Made by a program: the position numbers and the translations under genes. Positions 6,856 through 15,139 of a DNA stretch of 34,396 bases are shown here, in pieces. How positions within the stretch are numbered: position 1 is the first letter of the stretch; every line of letters starts with the position of its first letter. The notes under the pieces were generated by a model. It saw only the letters and a program-made list of their open reading frames with translations. It was not told where the DNA came from and searched no databases. The DNA is from Clostridiales bacterium (lineage in GTDB: Bacteria > Bacillota > Clostridia > Christensenellales > CAG-138): positions 1 to 34,396 of the forward strand of contig SFDB01000013.1 in the NCBI GenBank assembly GCA_004558825.1, written 5' to 3'.

Positions 6856-8511
6856 ATGAAGCCGCAGACTAAGCGCATTTGCAAGTATGTGACGGCGGCC
6901 GCGCTCGCCTCTTTTGCTACGGGCATAAGGATTGCGGATAAAATTGGCCTCCAAACCAGCACGGGTATGGATTTCGTGCGCAGCTTCATTTTTATAGCGC
7001 TGATAGCGGCTTGGGGCGTGTCGGTGCAGCGCCGCATAGTGCAGAGGCAGGTGCGCCGTCACCTCATGGCGTCTGCAGCGTTTGCTGTTTTCTGGCTCGT
7101 TGTCCGCACAATAAAGTATTTCTTTATAACCGATCCGAATGTGATGAGATATCTGTGGTATTGCTACTATATACCCATGCTCTTTGTTCCGCTTATGGCG
7201 CTTTTTATATCGATGTCGCTCGGGAAAAGCGAGAGCTTCCGCCTGCCGCGCTGGACGCTGCTGCTTTATGTGCCGACTGCGCTGCTTGCGCTGCTTGTGC
7301 TGACGAACGATTTGCATACGCTCGTTTTCACTTTTCCCGAAGATGAGCTTATTTGGACGGACAGACGCAACGGCTACGGCGTCGGCTGCGTCATCGTGAT
7401 CGGCTGGATAGCGATATGCCTGATAGCGGCGCTCGTGCGGATGATAATGAAATGCCGTATGCCGCGAAGCAGGCGCGTGCTTATCTTGCCGTTTATACCG
7501 CTGTCGGTTGCATTTACCTATGCCATACTGTATGCGAGCAGGATTGAATGGCTGATGATTATTGCGGGCGACGTTACGGTATTTCAGTGCGTAATGGGCG
7601 TCGCAATATTTGAAAGCTGCATACTGTGCGGCCTTATACAGTCGAACATGGATTATGACGGTCTGTTTTACGCTACGACTATAAGCGCACGGATAACCGA
7701 CACAAATTTTGAAACGGTGAATGCGTCGTCATCGGCGCTGCCCGTTTCGCGCGAAGCGATGACCGAAGCGCTGACAGGGGCAAGAAGAATTGACAGGGAT
7801 ACGATTCTGAAGGGGAATCCGATACGGAACGGGTATGTCTTCTGGAACGAGAACGTTAAGGAGCTGCAGGACACATTGGATGAGCTTCTTATGACGAGAG
7901 ATGAGCTTCGGGACACGGGAGACGTGCTCAAGGCGGAGGCCGAGCAGAAGGCGCGGCTGCTGCGCATTGCCGAGGAAAACAGGCTTTACGACATGATAGA
8001 GAAGCAGACGGCGCCGCAGATAAGCCTGCTGCACGGGATGCTCGAACGAATAAGGGCTGCGGACGACGCTTCGGCGTGCCGTGAGCTGCTCGGGCGGATA
8101 GTCGCGGTCGGGACGTACATAAAGCGTCGAAGCAACCTTATATTTATCGCGCGTCAGAAGGGTACGGTAGACGCAGGCGAGCTGGAGCTCTGCCTGAGGG
8201 AGTCTGCGGCGAGCCTTGAGCTTTGCGGAATAAAAAACCGGGCGTCGATTCGCATGAACGGACAGCTCAGCTTCAAAACGGCCGATACGATATACGACTT
8301 TTTTGAGGCTGTGACGGAGGAGTGCTTCGGCGGCGCGACGAGGCTGCTGTTTTTCGCCGAGGGCGGCGATGAAGCGTTCCGTGCGCGAGCGGTTATTGAC
8401 CTCGTGAGCGAGCCGGAAGGAATTATGATGCTTTTTCCCGATACGGAGGCCGTGCGCGACGACGACGGGCTGCTGTATCTGACTATCGAGAAGGGCGGCG
8501 AAAGTCAATGA
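6856..8511 (+). CDS. 7TM sensor protein with degenerate histidine-kinase region
   Basis: A 551-residue membrane protein. About seven hydrophobic segments occupy residues 8-262, like the N-terminal 7TM sensor domain of some Bacillota histidine kinases. A charged, probably coiled-coil segment (about 330-395) links to a cytosolic region resembling a kinase core but lacking a clear HDxxxH motif and the N and G boxes of an ATPase. In the ATPase-like part, AVTEECFGGATRLLFF sits where an N box with Asn would be expected. GGGAGG stands about 11 bases before the ATG. The stop overlaps the start of the next kinase (ATGA), so the two are translationally coupled. I infer a pseudokinase sensor that senses a signal at the membrane and controls the downstream kinase. 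Confidence 0.8.
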   Translation: MKPQTKRICKYVTAAALASFATGIRIADKIGLQTSTGMDFVRSFIFIALIAAWGVSVQRRIVQRQVRRHLMASAAFAVFWLVVRTIKYFFITDPNVMRYLWYCYYIPMLFVPLMALFISMSLGKSESFRLPRWTLLLYVPTALLALLVLTNDLHTLVFTFPEDELIWTDRRNGYGVGCVIVIGWIAICLIAALVRMIMKCRMPRSRRVLILPFIPLSVAFTYAILYASRIEWLMIIAGDVTVFQCVMGVAIFESCILCGLIQSNMDYDGLFYATTISARITDTNFETVNASSSALPVSREAMTEALTGARRIDRDTILKGNPIRNGYVFWNENVKELQDTLDELLMTRDELRDTGDVLKAEAEQKARLLRIAEENRLYDMIEKQTAPQISLLHGMLERIRAADDASACRELLGRIVAVGTYIKRRSNLIFIARQKGTVDAGELELCLRESAASLELCGIKNRASIRMNGQLSFKTADTIYDFFEAVTEECFGGATRLLFFAEGGDEAFRARAVIDLVSEPEGIMMLFPDTEAVRDDDGLLYLTIEKGGESQ

Positions 8512-9515
8512 GCTTCAAGCGGCCGCGCGTGATAAAACGCATTAAAAACACAAAGGCGATAAAGGAGAGCTTTGATACGCTGCCTATGGCCGTATGCTTT
8601 TTTGACGGCGATGGTATAGCCCGGCTTGTTAACAGGCGTATGCTCGAGGTGAGCGAGCAGCTTTTGGGAAGCGGCGCGCAGACGCTTTGCGAGCTTATGG
8701 CGGCGCTCGAAAAGCCGCCTGAGGGCATAGAGCCGCTTGTAGGCGGCAAATCGGTTTATCGCTTCCCGGACGGGCGCGTGCTGCGCTTTTGCGAAAGCAA
8801 GGTAACCGACCCTTACGGCAACGCATACACGGAGGTAACGGCGTCCGACGTGACGGAGCTGATAGAGCTTGAAAACGAGCTAAAGGCCGAGAACGCGAGC
8901 CTTGAGGAGGCGAACCGCCGCATACGGGAGCTTTCGCGGGCGATGCCCGAGCTGATACGCGAGGAGGAAACGCTGGCGATGAAGATGCGCGTGCATGACG
9001 ATATTGGCCACACGATACTTGCTGTGCGTCAGGCGCTGCGCTGCGGCTTCGACATGGAGACAATACGGGAAAGCGCCGCCGAGTGGGAACGCTCAATTGA
9101 CCTTTTGCGCAGAGCGGGCCGCGCGGACGATTGCGACGACCCGATAGAATATGCGAGGGGGCGCGCGGAGCAGTTAGGCGTTGACGTAATTACAGAGGGC
9201 GAGCTGCCGACAGACGAGCCGAGGCGGCATCTGCTGGGGCTTGCGATAAGGGAGTGCGCGTCGAACGCGGTGAAGCACGCGGGCGCGTCGCACATATATG
9301 TGATGTGCAAAAAGACGGACGATACGCTCGAGGCCTGTGTGACGAACGACGGAACGGCGCCGCTCGGCGAGATACGCGAAGGCGGCGGCTTGTCGGGAAT
9401 ACGCCGCAGAACGGAGGAAGCCGGCGGCGTTATGAACACGCGGAGCGCTCCGCGCTTTATGCTTACGCTGGCGATGCCCGAAAAGCATGAAAAGGAGGAT
9501 GATATGCCGTGGTAA
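8508..9515 (+). CDS. PAS-domain sensor histidine kinase (NarX/DesK type)
   Basis: A 335-residue cytosolic kinase. A PAS-like region (about 20-118) is followed by a coiled coil (118-155). The HisKA_3-type phosphoacceptor helix has RVHDDIGH with His163 as predicted phosphorylation site. The ATPase domain shows the N box (RECASNAVKHA, 248-258) and glycine box (EGGGLSGIRRRTEEAGG, 291-307). It has no membrane segment. Its start overlaps the stop of the 7TM protein by 4 bases, and its end overlaps the response regulator gene. I infer that it is the catalytic partner of the upstream sensor and phosphorylates the next gene's product. Confidence 0.9.
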   Translation: MSFKRPRVIKRIKNTKAIKESFDTLPMAVCFFDGDGIARLVNRRMLEVSEQLLGSGAQTLCELMAALEKPPEGIEPLVGGKSVYRFPDGRVLRFCESKVTDPYGNAYTEVTASDVTELIELENELKAENASLEEANRRIRELSRAMPELIREEETLAMKMRVHDDIGHTILAVRQALRCGFDMETIRESAAEWERSIDLLRRAGRADDCDDPIEYARGRAEQLGVDVITEGELPTDEPRRHLLGLAIRECASNAVKHAGASHIYVMCKKTDDTLEACVTNDGTAPLGEIREGGGLSGIRRRTEEAGGVMNTRSAPRFMLTLAMPEKHEKEDDMPW

Positions 9516-10141
9516 ATGTGATGATAGTCGAAGATCAGAAGATGATACGCAGCATACTCGAAAGGTATATAAACGACGAGGAAGGGTATGAGACGGTGGC
9601 GTCGATAGCGGGCGCAAGGCGCGCGGTCGAGCTTTGCGACACGGCGGCCGTCAACCTCGTGCTTATGGACGTGCAGACGGAGCTTAGAGAAAACGGACTT
9701 ATAGCCGCGAAAAAGATAAAGGCCGCCCACCCCGAGATAAAGATAATGATAGTGACGTCGCTTGCGGACAGGGAGGTGCTCGAACAGGCTAAAGCCGCCG
9801 GGGTCGACAGCCTTTGGTATAAGGACAGCGACGATGTTGTTTTCATGGACGCCGTGCGCCGAACAGTCGGCGGCGAACATGTGTTCCCCGACTCCCCTCC
9901 CCCCGTCGAGATAGGAACGGCCAAAAGCACTGATTTCACGAATGCCGAAATGCGGGTGCTGCGCTGCCTTGTAAAGGGCATGTCATACGGCGCCATAGCG
10001 GGAGCCCTGGGGATAGAGGTGACGACGGTTAAATACCATGTGGCGAATATGCTTCAAAAGACGAATTTTGAAAACAAGCTTCAGCTTGCGATAGCCGCCA
10101 GCGAATCAAAGCTTGTGGCGGAGCTGAGCGGCGGCGATTGA
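9509..10141 (+). CDS. LuxR/NarL-type response regulator
   Basis: A 210-residue two-domain regulator. The receiver has the acidic pair (VEDQ, Glu8-Asp9), the phosphoacceptor in LVLMDVQ (Asp54), Thr83 and Lys105. A LuxR-type helix-turn-helix follows at 142-205 (TNAEMRVLRCLVKGMS ... EVTTVKYHVANMLQKT). The start is GTG at 9509, with AAGGAGG 10 bases upstream inside the end of the kinase gene. It completes a sensor-kinase-regulator operon. A hairpin with a T run at 10176 follows. Target genes cannot be told from sequence. Confidence 0.93.
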   Translation: MVNVMIVEDQKMIRSILERYINDEEGYETVASIAGARRAVELCDTAAVNLVLMDVQTELRENGLIAAKKIKAAHPEIKIMIVTSLADREVLEQAKAAGVDSLWYKDSDDVVFMDAVRRTVGGEHVFPDSPPPVEIGTAKSTDFTNAEMRVLRCLVKGMSYGAIAGALGIEVTTVKYHVANMLQKTNFENKLQLAIAASESKLVAELSGGD

Positions 10142-10175
10142 GCGCGCCTGAAAATAAATAAGATAAATATTTTGC

Positions 10176-10207
10176 AGCCCTGTACAAAAGTATGGGGACT
10201 TTTTTTT
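10176..10207 (+). terminator. Terminator after the response regulator
   Basis: An 8-bp stem with two wobble pairs (CCCTGTAC against GTATGGGG, loop AAAA) is followed by ACTTTTTTTT. Confidence 0.6.
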
Positions 10208-10256
10208 GTCGGTATGTGAAACTATATCTAACCGCAACAGAAAGGGAGTGAAGCGT

Positions 10257-10640
10257 ATGCGAAGGATAGTGCTCGATATGCAGACGGCGCTTTTCTCGGA
10301 GGCCGTATCGGACGCGCTTGATAAAAGCGATCCGGATTTTTGCGTGTATTGTGCAGAATCGGTAGAGCAGGCGGAGGCGCTTTGCCGCTCGTGCAGAGCC
10401 TACGCGCTCATAACGGAGGTCACGCGCAGGCATCCGAGGACGCTCGAGGACAGGATTGCGCTTGGAAAGGCCGTCAAGGCGAAGGTTCCGTCATGTAAAA
10501 CCGTGCTGCTCATCGACGAAAACGCAGACCCCGAGCTTGCCGCGAAGGTGCGGCAGGCTAAAAAGGACGGTCTGGCCGACAACTTCATATACGGCTCCAT
10601 CTCCCCGACGTATTTGGCTGCGGTGATAGACGCGCTGTAA
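10257..10640 (+). CDS. Receiver-like protein without a clear phosphoacceptor Asp
   Basis: A 127-residue protein with the alternating strand-helix pattern of a CheY-like receiver: RRIVLDMQTALFSEAVSDAL, FCVYCAESV, YALITEVTRR, KTVLLIDENADPEL, NFIYGSISPTYLAAVIDAL. The third strand, where the phosphorylated Asp is expected, reads LITEV. ATG at 10257 is chosen because AAAGGGA stands 9 bases upstream; the frame is open further but has no better site. It lies just after a functional-looking two-component operon. I infer a pseudo-receiver that could bind a partner without phosphorylation. The fold assignment is tentative. Confidence 0.7.
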   Translation: MRRIVLDMQTALFSEAVSDALDKSDPDFCVYCAESVEQAEALCRSCRAYALITEVTRRHPRTLEDRIALGKAVKAKVPSCKTVLLIDENADPELAAKVRQAKKDGLADNFIYGSISPTYLAAVIDAL

Positions 10641-10699
10641 AAGCCGCGCAACGGCTCAGCCGTCGGCAAAACAAAAAACAGGAAAGGAACTATTAAGAA

Positions 10700-11389
10700 A
10701 TGGCTGACTTCAAAGAAAACGCAAAAGCGATGGCAACCTCAACTCTTCCCCGCGAATTTGACATTAGCTATTCAACGACGCTTGAGGAAGTTTATGAGAA
10801 GCTGAACGCGCGTGCTGCGGCGTTCCAAATGCCCTTTGAGATTAAGGGCGGCATAGCAGGGCAGCGCATTGCATTCGTAAAGGAGCCTGACCTTGACATA
10901 GCCATATGGCTGTATGTCAAGGACGGCAGCCACATCAAAATCGTGCCCAATCTTCAGCAAAGCCAAACGAGCGTCAACGGCATTCGCGTTGACAAGAACA
11001 GCGTGCTCCGCAGGGGAGTAAAGGGCGCGTACGTTGATATCCATGTGGAGCGCGGCGCTTACGCGGATAAGGTTACGGACACGGTAAAGAAGATACTCAA
11101 CGGCGAAGAGGTTGAGGACTATGTCGCACCCGCCGCACCCGTATCCGCCGCACCCGAGGCAGTCGACGGCGTATCCAACAGGAGCTGGAAAACGACATTC
11201 TGGCTTTCGTTCTTCCTCGGCTATCTCGGCGTTCACCGCTACTATGTCGGCAAAATCGGCACAGGCATACTCTACAACCTGACCTTTGGCCTTTTCGGCA
11301 TTGGCTCGCTTGTCGACTTCATAAAAATATGCTGCGGCAAGTTCACGGATAAACAGGGCAATGTTATCGAAAAAAAGAAAAAACAATAA
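10700..11389 (+). CDS. TM2 domain-containing membrane protein
   Basis: A 229-residue protein. The first 135 residues are soluble and unrecognised, followed by an Ala/Pro linker (APAAPVSAAPEA, about 142-153). The C-terminal part is a TM2 domain: two membrane segments with SFFLGYLGVHRYYVGKIGTG, then FGLFGIGSLVDFIKI, ending in a Lys-rich tail. TM2 proteins are membrane proteins of mostly unknown function. Ribosome site GGAAAGGAA precedes the ATG. The lipoprotein gene follows 15 bases later, so the two are probably co-transcribed. Confidence 0.9.
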   Translation: MADFKENAKAMATSTLPREFDISYSTTLEEVYEKLNARAAAFQMPFEIKGGIAGQRIAFVKEPDLDIAIWLYVKDGSHIKIVPNLQQSQTSVNGIRVDKNSVLRRGVKGAYVDIHVERGAYADKVTDTVKKILNGEEVEDYVAPAAPVSAAPEAVDGVSNRSWKTTFWLSFFLGYLGVHRYYVGKIGTGILYNLTFGLFGIGSLVDFIKICCGKFTDKQGNVIEKKKKQ

Positions 11390-11404
11390 GTTACGGAGTT
11401 AAAC

Positions 11405-12172
11405 ATGAAAAAATTCACGGCTAAAATCATCTGCGTGCTGCTCATTGCGGCGCTTGCGTTCGGGCTTTGCGCCTGCGGAGAAGACGACGGCATAACGGGC
11501 AAATATATCTGCATAGGCGAGAGCTGGTTCGGCGAAGAATTTTCCGAGCCGAGCAGCGAGGGCTACATTCAGCTCAAGAAAAACGGCTCGGGTAAGTACA
11601 ACACCGGACTTAGTCTCAAGCTTAATTGGGAGCTTAACGGCGAGGATTTTGACGGCACCTATTCGGTTTTGGGCTTTGAATGCGAACTTGACGGCATCCT
11701 TAAGGACGGAGTTCTCGAGGTCAGTGACTCCGGCACGATACGCCGCTATTTGAGAGAAGGCGCGGAGCTGCCGTCCTGGGCAGAGGCAAATGTTCCGCTT
11801 ATTACGGCCGATGTGACGGACAACACGGATGTGACGGACAACACGCCTGAGGACGCGCGTCTCATGGGCTTCTACGCCATTAAGAGCATCGATGTAGACG
11901 GCAGCTTCATCGAGGGCGACGATCTCATTGACGCAGAGCTTAGCGCCACATTCATGCGAATCGATTCCGACAACACGGGCGAGCTTGGCTTTGAAGGCGA
12001 AGAGCCTGACAGCTTCGTTCTTGACGAAGAAGCGGGTACGCTTACGTTTGACGACGGCACGGTCGTATCGTTCTATGAAGAAGGCGAGGGCATCATAAAG
12101 GTAGTGTTCGTAGATGACAACGGCTCTACAATGACGATTTACTTTGAGCTTGAAACGGAGGCCGTAGGCTGA
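11405..12172 (+). CDS. Lipoprotein with two similar beta-rich halves
   Basis: A 255-residue secreted lipoprotein. The signal peptide MKKFTAKIICVLLIAALA is followed by a lipobox LCAC with the lipidated Cys at 24. The mature part is acidic and appears to hold two related domains, about 30-120 (ITGKYICIG...) and 150-250 (LMGFYAIKSIDVDG...), each with alternating short strands. A duplicated VTDNT element lies between them. The pattern resembles lipocalin-like or DUF4595-like lipoproteins, but I do not assign a family. It is likely co-transcribed with the TM2 gene and ends before a terminator at 12244. Confidence 0.8.
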   Translation: MKKFTAKIICVLLIAALAFGLCACGEDDGITGKYICIGESWFGEEFSEPSSEGYIQLKKNGSGKYNTGLSLKLNWELNGEDFDGTYSVLGFECELDGILKDGVLEVSDSGTIRRYLREGAELPSWAEANVPLITADVTDNTDVTDNTPEDARLMGFYAIKSIDVDGSFIEGDDLIDAELSATFMRIDSDNTGELGFEGEEPDSFVLDEEAGTLTFDDGTVVSFYEEGEGIIKVVFVDDNGSTMTIYFELETEAVG

Positions 12173-12243
12173 CGGACGATCAACCTGCCCGAAAGATTTG
12201 CGGGCGGGCATGAAATTACGGCGCATTGACACGCCGGACACGG

Positions 12244-12277
12244 AAACGCGGTCTTTCTTTTGAGGGCCGCGTTTTAT
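12244..12277 (+). terminator. Terminator after the lipoprotein gene
   Basis: AAACGCGG pairs with CCGCGTTT and the stem is extended by inner pairs; the stem runs into TTTTATAAT. A second GC-rich hairpin (about 12186-12210) lies just upstream. Confidence 0.75.
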
Positions 12278-12319
12278 AATCTGCAAATGCGATGATTGAA
12301 GTTCTTCCAGCATGCGCTT

Positions 12320-12350
12320 TTGACGCTGTACATTTTAGGCATTTTGTAAT
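12320..12350 (+). promoter_or_regulatory. Candidate promoter of the diacylglycerol-kinase-family gene
   Basis: TTGACG at 12320-12325 and TGTAAT at 12345-12350 have a 19-base spacer, slightly long. It lies between a terminator and the next gene, where a promoter is needed. Confidence 0.45.
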
Positions 12351-12387
12351 ATCATAAAGCATGTATAACTATACATCGGAGAAATAA

Positions 12388-13266
12388 ATGCGGAAGTTCC
12401 ATTTTATAGTCAATCCCGTGGCGGGTACGGGGCGGGGCGAGGACGGCTTTTTGAAGGCAAGAGCCGTGCTCGACAGAATCGGCGCCGATTATTCCTACGC
12501 CGAGAGCGAGTATGCGGGTCATGCTGTCAAGCTTACCGAGGATGCGCTCAAAGACGGGAAAAAGTGCATTGTTGCCGTCGGAGGCGACGGAACGGTGAAC
12601 GAGGTTTGCAAAACAATGATAGGCAGCGACGCTACGCTCGGAATACTTCCCTTTGGCACGGGAAATGACCTGGCACGCGCGCTCAAGCTTTCCACCGATC
12701 CGGAGAAGGCCGTCATGACGCTCGTGAACGGCGTGGAGCGCAGGATGGATCTTTGCACCGCCAACGATATGCTCTATACGAACGTCGGCGGATTCGGCTT
12801 TGATACGGACGTTGTGATAAATACCGAGAAGTTTAAGAAGCGCTTTAACGGTATGCTGCCGTATATGCTCGGCGTTATACAGTCGGTGCTGCACCTTAAG
12901 CCCATGAAAATGCACATAACGGCGGACGGGCGAGAGTTTGACGAGGAGGCGCTGCTCATCGCCGCGGCGAACGGCACCCACTACGGCGGCGGAATGAACG
13001 TCGCGCCGCAGGGCGACCCGTTCGACGGGCTTATGGATATATGCATTGTTAAAAAGGTGGGCGCGCTGAGGTTTCTTTCGCTTTTGCCGAGGTTTGTGAA
13101 GGGAAAGCATATCGGTCTCAAGCCCATAGGCTACTTTAAGGCGAAGCAGGTGCATATAGAAAGCTCCGACAGGTTCGAGCTCAATTTGGACGGCGAGCTC
13201 GGTTCGAGCACACCCGTTACGTTCAAGGTGCTGCCGAGCGCGATAGGCGTTATAATAAACGCCTGA
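12388..13266 (+). CDS. Diacylglycerol kinase family lipid kinase
   Basis: A 292-residue protein of the DagK_cat/YegS family. These enzymes phosphorylate diacylglycerol or related lipids with ATP at the membrane face; in Gram-positives DgkB recycles diacylglycerol from lipoteichoic acid synthesis. Visible motifs are IVNPVAGTGRG near the start, the nucleotide-binding GGDGTVNE (65-72), LPFGTGNDLAR (87-97) and the C-terminal LDGE. The length is normal for the family. GGAG lies just upstream of the ATG. The next gene starts 12 bases after the stop, suggesting an operon with the DUF5711-like and CvpA-like genes. DgkB is the likeliest orthologue but YegS-type specificity cannot be excluded. Confidence 0.93.
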   Translation: MRKFHFIVNPVAGTGRGEDGFLKARAVLDRIGADYSYAESEYAGHAVKLTEDALKDGKKCIVAVGGDGTVNEVCKTMIGSDATLGILPFGTGNDLARALKLSTDPEKAVMTLVNGVERRMDLCTANDMLYTNVGGFGFDTDVVINTEKFKKRFNGMLPYMLGVIQSVLHLKPMKMHITADGREFDEEALLIAAANGTHYGGGMNVAPQGDPFDGLMDICIVKKVGALRFLSLLPRFVKGKHIGLKPIGYFKAKQVHIESSDRFELNLDGELGSSTPVTFKVLPSAIGVIINA

Positions 13267-13278
13267 CAAGGGGTATTG

Positions 13279-14394
13279 ATGGGAGCAAAACGACGCAGGA
13301 AAAGAAAGTTTAAGATAAATCGGAAGCGGCTCTACGCGGCGATGGGCGTGCTTGCGGGCGTTGTGGCGCTGATATGTGCCGTTGCGGCAATCGTTTCGGG
13401 CGCATCGCGGCCCGTAAAGCTTAAGGAGCTGCCTTTTTCCGCCGCACAGAAGCACGTCTACACCGGAGAAGGCTTCTATTACACGGACGGAGCGTCGCTC
13501 GCTTATGTAAACAAGGCAAAGCTCAATAAACCCGTGACGCGCACAATAAGCACCTCCGATATTGATATCGCCGCCTCGCCGTCGTTTGCGCTGCTCTACA
13601 ACCGCTCGGCGCTCCATGTGGTGAGCGCCGCCGACCCGATAGAGATATCGTGCGCCATAGAGACGGTCAAGTGCGGTGCGCAGCATTTCGCGGCGCTTTG
13701 CGAGGAGGCCGACGGCACGGAAACGCTGAAGGTGTATAACATGCGCGGCGATATGGTCGACGAGCTCATGTTCAGGTCGGGCTATCTTGTCGACTACGGC
13801 TTTGAGACGCGCGGCGGCGAAACGCTTTGGACGCTCGAGCTGAATACGTCGGCGACACTGCCCCGCATGACGATAACGACGTACGACATGCAGAGGCACG
13901 CCACAACGGGCATGATATCAATACAGAACATGATTGCGGAAAACATAGTTTTTTCGCAAAAGGGTTTATTTGTCATCGGCACGAGCGGCATAATCAGATA
14001 TGACCGCGCAACGAATACGGAGAAGTACCGCGCAATGTGCTACGGGCGAAGGCTCATCGACAGCTCGACGCAGTGCTCAAAGCCGCTTTTCATATTCGCC
14101 GAGCGCGGCGCGCCCGAAAAAGGCGGCACGGTGTTTCTTTACAGCCTTGCCGACGATGACGTTGCCGACACAGCCATACATGCGCTTCAGCTGCCCGAGA
14201 ACGCGCTCGGTGCTTTTGCGATGAAGGGCCGGCTCGTGATAGTTACGCCGGAAGGTGTGACGTACTACACCGCCACGGGAAAAAAGGACGGCTACAGAGC
14301 CTTCGACGCGCCCGTTACGGGCGTGGAGCGGCTCGACGAAAAAACGCTGCTCATCGAGCGCGCGGGAATGCTTTATACTATGAACGCAGGCTGA
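13279..14394 (+). CDS. DUF5711-like membrane-anchored beta-propeller protein
   Basis: A 371-residue protein. A basic N-terminus (RRRKRKFKINRKR) and one membrane segment (about 21-40) anchor an extracytoplasmic domain of repeated beta-strand blades, such as GEGFYYTDGASLAYVNK, PSFALLYNRSALHVVSA and KGLFVIGTSGIIRYDR. Length and layout match Clostridia DUF5711-family proteins, of unknown function, and those are often beside CvpA-like genes as here. ATG at 13279 is preferred over the in-frame TTG at 13276. AAGGGG lies about 7 bases upstream. The family assignment is from pattern, so moderate. Confidence 0.75.
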   Translation: MGAKRRRKRKFKINRKRLYAAMGVLAGVVALICAVAAIVSGASRPVKLKELPFSAAQKHVYTGEGFYYTDGASLAYVNKAKLNKPVTRTISTSDIDIAASPSFALLYNRSALHVVSAADPIEISCAIETVKCGAQHFAALCEEADGTETLKVYNMRGDMVDELMFRSGYLVDYGFETRGGETLWTLELNTSATLPRMTITTYDMQRHATTGMISIQNMIAENIVFSQKGLFVIGTSGIIRYDRATNTEKYRAMCYGRRLIDSSTQCSKPLFIFAERGAPEKGGTVFLYSLADDDVADTAIHALQLPENALGAFAMKGRLVIVTPEGVTYYTATGKKDGYRAFDAPVTGVERLDEKTLLIERAGMLYTMNAG

Positions 14395-14410
14395 GAAAGG
14401 AGAACGCCTT

Positions 14411-15118
14411 ATGAACCTTATCGATTTTATTACGCTTGGGGTGTTTGCGGCTGTATTTCTGCTGTGCATCTACAGGGGCTTTACGCATTCGCTGCTGTCG
14501 TTTGCGTCGATACTTCTGTCGATAACCTTCGCGCTCATATTTATGCCCATAGCGGCGAACGCAATCAAATCGAGCGATAAAATCATGCCTATGATGCTTT
14601 ACTACACCGAGGGCTCGGAATTTATAAAGGATTCGGAGCTGGCGAAGCGCGACGTCACGTCGTTCTCGTCGACCGAGCTTGAATCGATAATCAAAAATGC
14701 GGGGCTTCCCTACCCGATTTCGAAATGCGTCTCGAAAAACATCGCGCGCGAATCGTTCGCAAAGCAGGACATACATACCCTCGGCGATTACTTTAATCAG
14801 ACGATGGTATCTGTTTTCGTGAACATATTCGCGTTTTTCATACTGTTTCTGGCGTTCAGGCTTATATTCATGTTCGTCCTCAACTGGTACGATTATGCGG
14901 CGGGCCTGCCCGTACTCAAGCAGTACGATGCGCTTTTTGCGTGCGCCGTAGGCGTGCTGCGCTCGATGACGGCGCTGAGCGTCATTTATATGGCCGTGCC
15001 TGTGTTCCTGACGTTTTTTGATCAGATAGAGGTCGTCCACGAGCTCATTGCGGGCTCGCTCTTCATGCCGCTTTTCTACGAATCGAACATTATATTGGGG
15101 CTTATTCCCGCCGTTTAG
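14411..15118 (+). CDS. CvpA family-like integral membrane protein
   Basis: A 235-residue protein with hydrophobic segments at about 7-24, 27-48, 128-152, 164-190 and 193-212. The N-terminal pattern (IDFITLGVFAAVFLLCIYRGFTHSLL) matches CvpA proteins, which in other bacteria are linked to colicin V production and envelope stress. A long soluble loop (about 55-125) separates the second and third segments, longer than in E. coli CvpA. GAAAGGAG precedes the ATG. It follows the DUF5711-like gene by 16 bases, so a shared operon and a shared envelope role are likely. Confidence 0.75.
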   Translation: MNLIDFITLGVFAAVFLLCIYRGFTHSLLSFASILLSITFALIFMPIAANAIKSSDKIMPMMLYYTEGSEFIKDSELAKRDVTSFSSTELESIIKNAGLPYPISKCVSKNIARESFAKQDIHTLGDYFNQTMVSVFVNIFAFFILFLAFRLIFMFVLNWYDYAAGLPVLKQYDALFACAVGVLRSMTALSVIYMAVPVFLTFFDQIEVVHELIAGSLFMPLFYESNIILGLIPAV

Positions 15119-15139
15119 AAGGCGAAGGAGGAGAAAAAG

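Noticed and set aside
12352..13899. A 515-codon open frame on the minus strand
   Set aside because: It is antisense to the diacylglycerol kinase and DUF5711-like genes, has composition typical of a shadow frame (rich in Arg, His and Tyr), and no ribosome site. The plus-strand genes have clear motifs.
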